In this document: positions 11,631-23,514 of the stretch, piece by piece
Layout: each line of letters opens with the position of its first letter
Numbering within the stretch: the first letter of the stretch is position 1
Assembly (NCBI RefSeq): GCF_022458985.1
Contig: NC_061781.1
Span: 17,329,001 to 17,393,000 of the forward strand
Direction: 5' to 3'
Source: Mugil cephalus
Taxonomy: Eukaryota > Chordata > Actinopteri > Mugiliformes > Mugilidae
DNA length: 64,000 bases
The notes under the pieces: model-generated
The model's database searches: none
What the model was told of the DNA's origin: nothing
The model's input: the letters and a program-made list of their open reading frames with translations, nothing else
Made by a program: the position numbers and the translations under genes

Positions 11631-13172
11631 TCTTCCCATCCCCCCTCCGAGTCCACCCCACCAGGTTAGAAAAACAAGTGAGCATTCACCTCTCCCAGCA
11701 ACCTTTGCACACTGTCCGCATTCCAGTCCTGAAACCCAGTACCTGACAATTGATAAACAACTGACTCACTTGTTTTTCTGGGGGAACCCGATGACTTGCA
11801 CCAAACCCCACGCTGGCGGCGCTCACAGCGCGACAGCCAGCTCAGACAGAGACGCAGAGGCAACTCGGTTGTGAAACCACAAACAGCAATTAAACTCTTG
11901 TGTTTCATCATCAGAAACGCTGGTCCCTGACTCACAGTGATCCCGGCACAGTTTTCTTTTCAAACAACAACTCCTGACATGCCCCACTCAGGTCACCAGT
12001 CCCGGTAAATAATCCCAGCCATGTACAGATGCATGCAAAGCCACTGATGCAACAGAGAAGACAAACGAGGCAAAAGGCAGCATTTTGATGTCCGCTGTTC
12101 TTTCCCCAGCAGTCATAACGGATTTGGCAGCTACAAATTTGACATTGAACGTTAGAAACGTTGACAATCTAGAGTGTTCTTTTGCCTTTTTTCCAGCTCC
12201 TTCCACGGAGACATCACGTGTAGCGCTGCATGCGTCACTGAATCAGATTTGATGTTTTTCTTATTTATTTATTTTTAATACTGACGTGGTACAAAACTGC
12301 GTCACTGAGGGAAAACCAGAGCAGATCGTTCGCACAAACGCACAACAGCAGCATCCAGCCACACAGAACAGCTCCTTTATGTGTCCGGCCATTATTTTCA
12401 AAATAAAAGCTTCGACATAAAATGTCATATTTTATTAACTTTAATTCTTGATGTCTAAACAGACTAGTCGTTCAACCGAGGCTGCACCGCGCTTCGGAAT
12501 CCACAGACGCGTTTTTGATGTGGTGCACACTTCATTGCTTTTACCCAGTTTCCTAAGCCCGTGCTTTTATTTGACAGACCATTTCCCAGTGCTACTGAGC
12601 TGCAGTTTTCCAACAGATTAAAGACTTCCTCAGCATCACACGGCCTTGAGATTTGTCTGTGTGTCATGGGTGTGACAAGTTGGTGACTAATCCTATCTAA
12701 ACATCAGAGCCTACACCCATCAGCAATGTTCATAACTAGTTTACTTCTCTCAGCTCCTGTAGCCTGTGTTTACAAACCGGCATATATGAGCTCGTAACCA
12801 CATAACATTAATGTAAAACAGACACAGATGATGGTTGTGCTTCCTACATGGCTTTACAACGGAGATGGTCGGTTGTATTGTCATAAATCCGCTATCAATA
12901 AAAATAAACTTACACTTTTATTGCAGCTGTAAGGGGACTAAATGGATAGTTACTACGAGGCAGATAACCAAATGAAGCTTTATCAGGCATGATCTCTGAG
13001 AGAATTTTTGAAGAAAAATTAGATAAGCGGCGCTGCAATTATGTAATAACTTACAGAGTATACAGTTGCCCTGAGGCGGATCTCTATCCTACTCTAATCC
13101 TCACACCACTCCCTTCATGAATGAAAACCTATTGAATGAATGAGTGAGTGTGACAAGTATGAAAACACTCAC

Positions 13173-16100
13173 CTTTCACTGCAGCAGCTGTAGTCTCTTT
13201 GAATCCCATGCTGGCATAGGGGCTAGTGTTGAAACTGTTCAGACCCCCCTTGCAGCCACAGGCTGCCTTAAACCTCAGGAGCCCGTCACAGCCTCCTAAT
13301 CTGCATCCTCCAAGGGTTCCCTCCATCAAGTTTAAGGCAATGTAGTTGAGTCCGTTTTGATAACCAGCTGACGTTTCCCTGCACATGGGACTGCCGTAGT
13401 CCTCGCCGGTTTCCTCGGAGTTGCGAACGGTGCGGGATACATTCTCCACAGAGGCAGAGCTGTGCCGTTTGGTGTCGTGGGCAAAGGATGGGCACACGGG
13501 TGTGACGGTGGTGGTGGATGAGAAGGTCTCAGAGCTGTGACGTCGACGCCCCTGAGGGTCAGCCCGGATAACTTTAGCCCCCCTGTGAGGATCCACTATT
13601 GTGACAGATAACGAAGGAGCCCCAAGGAGAAAAGAGTCCACTGGCACAGGCGGCACAACATCCACTATACTGTTATCGAGGCTGAGTCTCTGGACACAAG
13701 CGGTGGGGCTGGTAGGAAGGGGAGCAGCATCGGTGGTGCAGATAGCAGGTATGGGGGCAGGAGGATTGAAGGTCATCTCAGTGTAGTCGTCTTTGATTGG
13801 AGCAGGTTGACACGGCAGACTCCCCTGTTGTGGGAGAGGATATTCCTCAACCATCCCCCGCTCCTTTGCCGGTCCCTCTACACTTTTTCCTTCTTTTTCC
13901 TCCTCCTTCTGTGTGTTCACCAGACCGGGGCAGATCAAGACTTCAGGTGTATGGTTTAGGGGCCCTGCTGGGGGGCAACCCCCAGCTTCATGTGCTCCAA
14001 GGTGAACCGGGGCACAGACTTCAATATTAGCATAGTCTGAGAGTGACATGGATCTCTTCTCTGCGCACATTAAACTCACAGAGGACTCTGAGCTGTCTAA
14101 CACTGTGGATGCCAGCGGGTGGTGGGTGGCACTAGTAAAGTCTATATTAATGTACTCTCCGGGGCTGCGTGGCTCTGAGGGGAGGGGGTGCTCGCTCATA
14201 CATGGTAGCGTTCTGAGGGATTCCAGAGCCAGGCGGGTTGGCCGACACATCCTATTACGGTGCACCAGACCTCCATCCAGCCGAGCCACTCTGAGAGGAG
14301 ATGGCGCAGAGGATGGAGTGTTTGGTGTTCCTGGTGAGCTGCTGGACACGGAGTCTTGTGGAGAGACAGGACAATAGTTGGACTCCTCCTCTATCCGTTG
14401 TTTCTGTAAACTCATCACCACATATTGGTCCGTGTCAGTGGACCCATTGCGCGGTAACTGTCCTTTAAGTGAACGTGGCAGGGAGCTGTAAGAATATGGT
14501 TGCCTGTAGCTGTGGTGGAGCTGAGGATCTCCTGAAGGACTCAGAATGTATTCGGGGGGAGTAAGAGACACCAGTGTGTCAACTGGAGACATGTTCAGAT
14601 ACTCTCCACTGGTGAGCTTTCCATCTGTGCTCTCCACTGACATCTTGGTTCCGCACCACATGCGCATATACCCACTGTCCTCCAGAGAAACGCTACCGGG
14701 GGAGTCTGTGCGTGGGGCCAGCCCCACTGAAAAAGAGTGTGAACGGGGGTTGATGATCTGCTTTGGAGCAGAAACACACATGGGGCTCATGGGCATGTAG
14801 GGATCATCCTTGGAGCCTTGTGTTTGAGGTACCACACCAGGCATCATGGGCATATAGCCACTGTCACCTTGGAGACTGCTGGAGCTGATTTGGACATCCC
14901 TGCAATCCTCAAGAGAGGTCCCTTTAGGGGAGGCGGTGTGACACCTTCGAGAAGGCTGGCTTCCACTATTGTACGTGGCTCTCATAAGAGTATACTCGTC
15001 CAGGGAGGCTGAAGATACTTGGGGGGGACCTCTGTGCTGTCGAGGGGTGGTGAGGGAGTATGTGCGCTTTCGAAACACCTTGTCCAGTTCTGATAACCGC
15101 CGGCAACCGTTCAGAATCTGCCGCTCCATCACCATGTAGCCATCAAGCTCACTGCCATCTCGGGAGGGGGGAGTGTCTGCTTTGATAGATTCTGGAGTAT
15201 TGCTGCGGAGGGTAAGTGGTAACCTGAGTTCCCGTGCAGGACTAGATCCATACTCTTCACATGATATAAAACCAGCATCACTGGGGGAGCCTGAGAATGA
15301 TGCACTGCAGCTGGAGGGCCGGGGGGCACTGCTGTCTGGGCAGGATGATACATTCCCTGGGCAAGTGGTAGCCACAGGCGGAGAACGAGACAGGGGCATA
15401 GACATGGACTTACTGTGCTGGAGGGTAGAAGATTCAAATGTCAGAGAAGGGCGAGCTGTAATTGTGTGGGATCTGCTCAGGAGCGTCCTGTGAACCCCGG
15501 GGCTAAGGGGGCTCCCGGTGACTGACATGGGGCGTGTCATGGTGCCATCGCCCTCGCTCGCCGTGCGTATTCGACAGGAGGAAAATTTGCTCACAGGAGA
15601 GGTGGCAGCCATGCTGTCGGTGCGTGACCGCCGGGGAAGCCCGGTCTGGCTCGGGGGGAGATTGTTCAGGTGCCTGCGTGTAGGTACAGAGATGGGGTTT
15701 GTACCAGATGACTGGCTTTTACTGCGCGGCCGGAATTCCGACAGCTCCTTCATGGCTTTCATCGCCTCCAAGATGGTTTCGTGAATATTTTGAGCCACGA
15801 CAGAGTCGTCAGCCTGCATCCATAGCTCGCCGGGACCCGTGGATGCAGATCGACCAACCTCGATGAAGAAAAAGCTGTCAGAGTGGCCGCACCTCCGGAT
15901 GTTCATCAGCTGTAATGTGACTGAGGCAACCTCCGAGTTCAGCTTGACGAAGCTGATATTCCGGCTGGAAAGACACAGCCTGTACACGCCGGTTAAATTT
16001 CTGCTCTGTCCCAGGCCTCTGGATTTCAGATTTACTTGCCATACCTCCTTGTAGGCGGCGGACACCGGCGTTATTACGCCGTAGCTCGCCTCGTCGAAGC

Positions 16101-16515
16101 CAACCAGTGAGGACGCGGAGTTGGACGCTGAGCCGTCATAGACTTTTCCCTCTGCTATTAAATCCGTCAGCACCTGGTACCAGCTCTCCTGCTCCTGCTC
16201 GTTTTCCGCCGCCACGGCAAAATACTCGTCCTTGGTATAAAGAGCAATAAGATATTTGTGTTTTGCGTCCGCTCTCTTGTTGATATTGAGACAGCAGTCC
16301 AGAGGAATAACTCTCTTCGCGGCCGATTTGTTTTTCCATTTCTTCTCGCTCTCGTAGTACTCCAGTCGGGCAGGGAAACCTTCGCTCGGCTCTTTTAAAA
16401 CAAAAAAGCGCTTGTGTCCGTGCTTCTGCTTCTTCAGATATCCGCATTTCTTGACCCCGGTTTTCACATTACTGGCCGATAACGACTGATCACCCGTGTT
16501 TGGCGGACTCGCCAT
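13173..16515 (-). CDS. irs2: Insulin receptor substrate 2, exon 1 (residues 1-1114 of 1115)
   Basis: Cytoplasmic docking protein that is tyrosine-phosphorylated by insulin and IGF1 receptors and recruits PI3-kinase, GRB2 and SHP2. What is seen: a PH domain at about residues 22-122 (CGYLKKQKHGHKRFFVL, DCCLNINKRADAKHKY) and a PTB domain at about 153-257 (YKEVWQVNLK, LQLMNIRRCGHSDSFFFIEV). YxxM-type PI3K sites follow at about 460 (YMVM), 554 and 573 (YMPM), 616 (YMRM), 639 (YLNM) and 911 (YTEM). A GRB2-type YINI lies near 789 and a SHP2-type NYIAL near 1058. SLDEYTLMRATY near 504-515 matches the segment of mammalian IRS2 linked to the kinase-regulatory (KRLB) region. DCCLNINKRADAKHKY and the stretch DPHRGAKVIRADPQG are IRS2-like rather than IRS1-like. 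The ATG at 16515 begins MASPP as in mammalian IRS proteins and has a strong context (A at -3, G at +4). The exon ends in AAAG followed by the donor GTGAGT at 13172-13167. Teleosts can carry irs2a and irs2b; I cannot tell which this is. Confidence 0.97.
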
Positions 16516-16925
16516 TCTCCTTGTCGCTTCCAGACACAATGCTTCCTTTCGCCGGGTTGCTGAAGAAACGACGCGCTTTAGTTTAATCCTTATTTCCAGA
16601 GCCCAGGTTGTAGGTTCGTCTTCTCCCACAGCCGAGCAATAAATAACACATGTCTGCTGGTGTCCTGGCTGAAGAGGGGGGAAACAACATGTGACGATCT
16701 ACACATTCAGCTCCGGTTTAAAAAAAAAAGGAGAGGGAGAGAGAGAGAGAGAAGGGGAAGGCGAAGAAAAATACACACACCGACAGTGGGCGGTGCGCAC
16801 ACACACTCATTGGGCTTATTGGTGGAAACGGGATGAATGCTGGAGTGAAGAGAGAGAGAGGGAGAGAGAGAGAGACGGAAAGGGCCCTCCTACTATCACT
16901 CTGCCCTCTTCCGACTCATTTGAGC
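16516..16925 (-). other. irs2: Predicted irs2 5' UTR
   Basis: Sequence between the inferred start site and the irs2 ATG. It contains CT-rich tracts on the transcribed strand (complement of GAGA runs at about 16732-16762 and 16848-16876) and one upstream ORF at 16583-16690. An open frame in phase with IRS2 runs upstream to 16629, but the codon there is GTG, so no longer N-terminus is supported. Confidence 0.45.
16583..16690 (-). other. Upstream ORF (35 codons) in the irs2 leader
   Basis: An ATG at 16690 opens a 35-residue frame (MLFPPSSARTPADMCY...) that stops with TAA at 16583-16585, 67 nt before the IRS2 start and out of frame with it. The first ATG has a weak context (C at -3, T at +4); an internal ATG at its codon 14 has G at -3. 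If the leader is transcribed as predicted, this could dampen IRS2 translation. No protein function is claimed. Confidence 0.35.
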
Positions 16926-16948
16926 GTAGTCAGTCAGGACTGTGGCTT

Positions 16949-16956
16949 TATTTATA
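16949..16956 (-). promoter_or_regulatory. irs2: Candidate TATA box of irs2
   Basis: The minus strand reads GCTATAAATAAAG here, a near-ideal TATA box. Transcription would start around 16920-16930 and give a 5' UTR of about 400 nt before the ATG at 16515. A GCAAACAA motif at 17255-17262, about 300 bp upstream, resembles a forkhead (FOXO) site; mammalian IRS2 is a known FOXO target. The TATA match is direct observation. The start site and FOXO role are inference. Confidence 0.5.
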
Positions 16957-19900
16957 GCATCTCTGGTATGATCCATCGTTTGGCTGCCGTGGAGATTTTT
17001 TAGCAGGATGTGTCCCCAAATAGCTGCAAAACGAGATGTTCCTGACCTATAAACCCTCCCTTTGCGTCACATAAGGCGCTAATGTGAATTATAAAACGTA
17101 TTGGAATAAATACTAGGCCGCATAAAGTGAGGGGAACAATGCGTAATAAATAAGTTTGCATATTTCGTTTATTGTCGCAGTGATGATTTCCACAACCTCG
17201 TGATAATATTTTAAGATGACTGTAGAGGGAGTTATTTCAGTCATACTCCAGCTGGCAAACAAGCATAATATAGTGGAGTCTGCAGCTCTTTCACGTTAAT
17301 TTAATATTCCCTCTGCGCCACCCGTACAGAATAGGCTACATTCACGGGTTTAAACTGGATATACTACCTACTCTTCATTTTCTCAGTCGCCAGTGAACGC
17401 ATCAGAGTGTTCACGGAATGCAACTAGCGCAAGGAACGTGGATGAGCCGTAGACTGTAGAATAAAATAGGGAAGGCAGCAGATATAGTACGGCGTGCTTC
17501 GTTGCGTAAAGCGGTCTCCTGGTGCTTTATTTTTATTTATTTATTTTTTATTTTTATTATTTCGTATTCGCCTGAAGCTTCGAGGAGAACAGAGCAGCCC
17601 TGCTATGTTTCCGACTGCTGTATGTCTGTGCGTGTCTTCCCATTCAGAAACACTGTGGCAGCGTGATACATAATTCAGAATGAGAAGATATGGTGAAAAG
17701 AAGCCTAATCCGATAAAAAACAACAACAATAATAAATAGGTCTCGAAGCGAAAAAGATACGACCCATATATGGTCATATAAAACGGCGATCATGATGACG
17801 CAAAAGAAAAAATTTTCTCCTGATCTCGATGCGTCAAAGCCTGGTTGTGTGCGTAATGATGAAATGCGCGAGCCAGCTGGGTACCGCGGTGTGATAGTGA
17901 TGAGAGTGCTGATAGCCGGTAGTCTGCCTTTGGCTTCCTGGGGGACAGGGGGCTCTCTTCCTTTCCAACAGGGAGGGGTGTTACTGTTTCACTGACGAAA
18001 ATAGGCTGCACACATTGAGTGAAGATTAATCCCCATTCCTGCGCACATTATCGGCCAATAACAAGTCACTGTAGTGACACTTTTAAATAGTCTGATGTTG
18101 GTGAAAACTACCCCCACTCTATGCATCCATTTCCTTCAGATCTCACAGTGCTGGCTCAGCACATAACCACCCTGTCCTCAGCAGCAAGGTCAATTACTAT
18201 GCCCTATGCAGGTCAATTATGCCAGCAGGAGCAATGGCTTGACTACTGCCACGTGGAAAATAATCAAATTAGACAGCAACCTCGACTGGCCTTTCTCTAA
18301 AATTACCTTTAACCTACTGTCTCTGGTGCACAGGCAGGGCGATTTTTACGTTCTGTACAGTTGTTTTAATTATTTGAGCGTCTGCCTTAGCGTCCAAAGT
18401 GCTACGAAGGCATATTGATATAAATAGATGTAGCAGAGTTCAGTGCCTGGATGTCCTGAGCTCAAATGTCTCCGTGTAGCATTAGAAGGGTTCCCTGTCC
18501 CTGTGCATGACGGGCACAGGCTTTAATCAGAACCTCCTCTTGCCCCGAGACTCTTTTTTAAAAAATATTTTTTATAATTTCTGTATTATGAATGTGTTAC
18601 TTAAAGTATCATTTACCATATCAACACTTAAATCTTAATGCGTAAATCTGTGGCGAGTTATGATTACGACTGGTCCTTCTCAGAGGAAACGCGAGTGCAT
18701 GAAAACTTTCCTTGTATAATACCATGACCTGACAATGGCAAGATAAACATAAACTGAATGGGGGTGGTAAGAAGTCAAAGCAGGGGCAGAAGAGAGTGAC
18801 TCTTTCTTTTTGCATAACCCATGAAGCATAGGAAATGTAAATTAGCTGTCTATAAAATACCAATACGGTGTTTACTGGGTGTGCTGCTTGCAGGCCCAAT
18901 CTGGCTGATACGTCCTTGCCCTTTTCTTAGGTAACTCCATGAATATTTATCACCCCTCCAATTTACACAGCAATGTGCATTAATTTACAAGTTAATTAAA
19001 CGACCAACAGGACCTGATTTACAAGGCTTTAAATGGATCCTTTCACCGTCCCCTGCAATGAACGCATTACGTTTTTATAGGTTTATTTATTTAGAGAAGG
19101 ATAGGGCCATGACTTTAAGGGTGCATCCTCTCAAAACAGATGGTTCCCCTTACTCTGGATTTATTCCCTCTTCTGTGCAAGCAGTGCATTAGAGTTTTTG
19201 AATGCACGCTAACCTCACAAAGAGTGATATTCTACAGGGAGTGTACGAATAATCAATTGTCCGAGTTATGTCAGAAGCCTGTAGCTTTGATGATCTAATC
19301 GCATTTAGACTCCTTAGGCCGGCCTTCGAACGTAAACAGCCTTGCTTTCCCCATTTGCTGAGTCACAAGCACATAACGTCTTATTCACCCACTGAACTGT
19401 CACTGTGTGTGACGATTAGTTTCATAAGCTTTCATAAAGTAGATTAGAATAGCCATGCTGATGAGATAAGATTAAGGACAAGCGGTGGGTGGGTGGGGGT
19501 GGATTAGCAGCGGTCACACTGCACTAACTGCCACCTAAGCCCCCATCAAATGAGCAGCACAAACATGGATAGATGGCGTCCAAACATCGCGCACAACATT
19601 CGGCCAGACTGCCTCATCTTATTAGCAAAAGGCAAAACAGATTACACACGAAGCCTACAGGGAGTCTGATCCATATTGTTGCGGCTGTGGTGTTTTGATG
19701 TTTTTGATCTGAAGACAATCCTGGTGTTATGTATCGTTCATGGTAAAGGATATTCTTGTTGTTGTTTTTTAATAGTAAGTACAACCCTTTTAATGCTTAA
19801 AACATAATTTATTTTTCTTATCTGTGTCCGTTATTTTGACCTTAATCAGAGATGAATGCTGAGACCAAGGATAGGGACAATACTTTTCTACATAATATAT

Positions 19901-22900
19901 GTTAATGAGCTCAGAAGAAAAGGAAAAAGAAAAATAAATAAATAAAATTGGAAAAATAAAAAAAAAAAATTAAAAAAAATGTAATTTAATTCATATGGTT
20001 CTTTGGGAACCTAAATAATTAGTGAGTAAATCCAGGGTCAGAATACACTCACTGTGGAAAACAAGGACATAACAGCCACTTTGTTATACTGTATGTGCCC
20101 GGCCTCTTCTCCTTTAACACTTAAACACTGCTCCCGATGTAATTTCTCAAACTCCATACTGTCGGCAGGTAAAGATAATGGAGCCTGTTTTCTCTGAACT
20201 CGAGCACATACAATATGGATCGCTCCTCTCAGCCTCATGTTGTCTCCAGTAATTTACTTGATTCTCTGATCAATACGACAGCGCAAAATTGAAATTTCTC
20301 TTCTGGTTAATTTTTGCACTGATTGATCACAGGCGGGCCTGGACCTGGAGAAAAGACACCGCGTGCTCATGGACATCTTGGTGTTATTGGACATCCCCGC
20401 GCACGCACTCGCATCGAGCCACAGCGCAAGTGATTACACTTTTGATGACTTCAGTCGAGCGATCCGCTGGCGTGGACTTGTTCTGTTCTGTGTTGATCTG
20501 CAAATTGGAAACGCCATGCCATGGAAACTCAGATTTTCTCGCGGATTTCTGTATTTCTACAACGCCCTGTCAAGTGGTGAATGATGGGTGTGCATGTTTG
20601 ATGAAGAACTGTGGAACTTCCCTTTTCTCTACGGCCTCTGCCTTACTGCCTCGTAATGTTATCACTTCTTCTTTCCACAAATGGGTTTGTGCACATACTC
20701 TGAATAACTTCTCATTTCCCAGGTCAGGTAGATTTATTCAACATGCACACCAGCAGAGACAGGAGACGTATCAGGCATGTGCAGCTGTGGCGTGCCTGTG
20801 TGATTCGGAGAGAAACCGATGATAATGCTGTACGTCTGCGGACTAAACATATACACAGACAACATATTTATTCATGAACATCCCTCTGCACATTAGTCTT
20901 GCGGGCACATACGGAGATAAAACAGCAGCGTGCCATGTAAAATTTTTAGCTCTGTGCAGCTTTGATTAAACAGATATGAATGCATATGATATTCAGGCTC
21001 CATAATACCGTCATCAGTCATTTGTCATAATTATGAGCTATCTGGAGCCACATGGTTTGATATAAATGACAATGATACATGTGCCCTCTCCCTGCCGCAG
21101 ACAGAACGGGAGAAACAGATGACTGTGAGGGAAAGAGTGCATCAAATATAAAGATCAAATGTATCTCTGTTCACACAACAACAGCAACTCTATAAATTAA
21201 CAGTTTACATTTGGACATCTGAGGCTATTTATTGATTTCGAGGGGAAACTGTCGACGGTGTTCGGCAGCTCACGCCGGCAATATTCATAACCTCATCCCT
21301 TACAGCATAATAACAAATCAGCATGCAGATGTTGTTTAATTGGAGGCAGCCGTAGTCCACACATTAGTAGTGGAAGGAAGATTAAAGGAATGTAGGTGTA
21401 CATCATTTAAAAAGGGAACAGTGCAGGGTTTAAAAAGGAACTGTGTGGGAGCGTGTAGGAGGTCCTGCTCGTTCATTTGTTTGTTGTGTGCGGTGTGCAT
21501 TCATTGTTGCTGCTACTTAGCCTCAGCTGACCTGCTGATGTAATATTAGTTCCTTCTCCTTCTCACACTCATCCAGTCGTGTTCTGTTATCTCCTGTTAG
21601 ATATCTCTGACTGACACACGTTCACACAATAAGTGTATGCACTCATAAGAACACACACACAGGCAACACATTGTGTCCTAATACTGTGTATCATTTTTTT
21701 TTACTAATAAACTTACCAAGTCACAGTCACAGTCATCAAGTATGTACTGTATGTGAAATAGAGGGAAAACTGTGTCCATGAACGGCCGATGTGTAGAATT
21801 TTGGGGCTTTTTTTGGTGAGGTTTCACTTCGCAACCCTTGTCCAAGTTCAAAAGATGGAAGATGAATCAAGATGAAATGCTCCCAGTGTAGATGTGAATG
21901 ACATATTTGATGCTACTCTGCCGATAGTTCCCTGTATCTGTAGATCATCTAAAGAAAAGTGTTAATCTGGTCCCTACCAGAGACAAATTAACAGTACCAG
22001 TTTTTTAGTCTTAACAGCTTAGAGCAAATGTTTTTTAAGCAAATGTTTATGCTTTTCCGCTGATCAAATCAAATGGGAGATGGGCAGCAAAATCCAATTA
22101 CTGATGGTCACTTGAGACATATTTTAAAAGTATGTCTGTAGAATGGAACCATAATCTACCTCAACTTTCTTTGAAAACTGCATGAATATGCCGAAGGACG
22201 TAGAACAAAAACTGTAAGATAGACATTGGAGATAGTAGTTCGCTTTATTTTAAACCGAACAGCAGTTTCTATAAAATATCTAGACCTGGAGAGACAAAAA
22301 TACAAAAACTCAAAGGAAACTATTATCACATGACTGCATATGGATTACAGCTTCTTCGTGTGGCGTCCACAAGTTAAAAACAGACTGAATGAAAGTGCGT
22401 TTGTGTTTGCCAGCAACACAGGATGTTTTAAAAATACACAAACAGCGCATTTTCAACCGTGTAGGACCAGTCAGCTTGCTTAAAAAAGAAATAATGGTAA
22501 TCTGGAAAGATAAACATAACACTAGATGATCTCAGCTGCCGGGCTTGCATGATGTTAAAGGTCAAGGTTTAGAACCTCATTACCAGATGCTTCGGGATGA
22601 CGGTTGAAGGCTTAGGGGGCATGCACACTCCACCAGAAGTGCTTCTCGGATCATCAGATGCTTTTAGATACTCGCTCCCAACGCAGCCTTCTGACGTCAG
22701 ACGGCGGGGTGTCTGTGTCCAACCATTTCTGAAACATTCTCACTGCCATGGATGGCGAGCTCCTGGCCCCTCAGCCATTTTTGAATTGTTTCCAGGAAAA
22801 AGTGGGGTGATGGTTTCAAGTGAAAACTTCTCGTCGGTCAATAGTGGAAATGAAGAAAACACATTTACTGAAGTGCAATTTTTTTGCATTATCCTTTCAC

Positions 22901-22972
22901 TTGTTTCACTGGGAAATTATGTACACATTTATTTGACCGCTAAAGCATGGAACTAAACACTATGAGGAGATG
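16957..22972. other. Intergenic spacer, irs2-proximal part (irs2 upstream region)
   Basis: No gene recognised. The first 600 bp is the probable proximal promoter region of irs2. A T/A-rich low-complexity block sits at 17526-17560. Stretches at about 18880-19080 and 20860-21340 are non-repetitive and AT-rich with homeodomain-type cores (TTAATTAA, ATTCATAA), so they are candidates for conserved regulatory elements. An exon-like open segment at 20333-20587 is described separately. Confidence 0.55.
20333..20587 (+). other. Exon-like open segment of unknown identity
   Basis: After an AG preceded by a short pyrimidine-containing stretch (GATTGATCACAG), a frame reads AGLDLEKRHRVLMDILVLLD and stays open to about 20584. 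The first 90 bp is GC-richer and more codon-like than its surroundings. There is no upstream ATG, no convincing donor (GTGATT at 20430 is weak) and no neighbouring exon. I do not recognise the peptide. It may be a decayed exon, a conserved noncoding element or chance. Confidence 0.15.
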
Positions 22973-23514
22973 CACCGATCAGGCATAGTATTATGGTATG
23001 ACCACCCACATAACATTGCGTAGGTCTCCCTTGTGTCTCCAACACAGTTGTGACTCATCAGAGAATGGGCATGGGTCTTCTGAGGGTTTCCTGTGGTGTC
23101 TGGTGACAGGCTGGTGTTAGTGGGGGACTCTGGGTCGTATTAGTTGAGGGGACGGGTCTCTAAGGATCAAGCTTGTTCCAGTGCATCGCCCAGATACTTG
23201 ATTATAGATACTACACATGTCTTGTTTATTTTTTTTTTTTATCATTATTTTTAGGTGTCCCTAAACCAGTTTTGTGCATTTGCCTGTGTCAGGCTGCATC
23301 CTGCTTGGACTGGCTGCTTCTGTGGAGGAGTGTCATTGCTATGGGGTGGGGGTGCCTCGTCTGCTCTAGTGGCACATGTCTAAGTGACATCCACATGAAT
23401 GCCAGGTCCACAAGTTTCCCAGCAGAACACTGAATTCTCAGAAGATGGTCAGTGTTATTTACTTACTTTACTTACTCTCGTCGGTGGTCATAACGGTTGT
23501 GACTGATCAGTGTA
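22973..23514 (-). mobile_element. Degenerate, internally deleted Tc1-like transposon
   Basis: Ends are imperfect inverted repeats: CACCGATCAGGCATAGTATT at the left and GGTCATAACGGTTGTGACTG leading to ATCAGTG at the right. The interior resembles the complement of the 3' part of a fish Tc1-type transposase (segments GACATCCACATGAATGCCAGG and TTTCCCAGCAGAACAC, the latter followed directly by the terminal region). At about 540 bp it is far shorter than an autonomous element of about 1.6 kb and has no intact frame. The orientation is that of the decayed transposase. Confidence 0.7.

Larger units (their letters stand above)
6799..13172 (-). other. irs2: irs2 intron 1 (6.4 kb, gene-free)
   Basis: Bounded by donor GTGAGT at 13167-13172 and acceptor CAG at 6799-6801. 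No coding segment is recognisable on either strand. It holds a T-run plus GT microsatellite (7041-7090), an AC array (8475-8497), the right end of a Tc1-like element (9157-9256), a GAG-rich purine stretch (about 10150-10775) and a GAA-rich tract (11595-11630). Long open frames inside it, such as 10018-10629 on the minus strand, are readings of these low-complexity tracts. Confidence 0.85.

Noticed and set aside
13129..13172. IRS2 C-terminus ECFHTCHTHSFIQ
   Set aside because: It is read-through past the GTGAGT donor. The spliced end is VKE, matching mammalian IRS2.
16516..16629. 38-residue N-terminal extension of IRS2
   Set aside because: The frame is open upstream of MASPP, but the codon at 16629 is GTG, not ATG. 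MASPP is the conserved IRS start with a good context.
20289..20822. 177-codon plus-strand frame
   Set aside because: Starts at TTG with no ATG at its head and reads in a different frame from the exon-like peptide; no domain.
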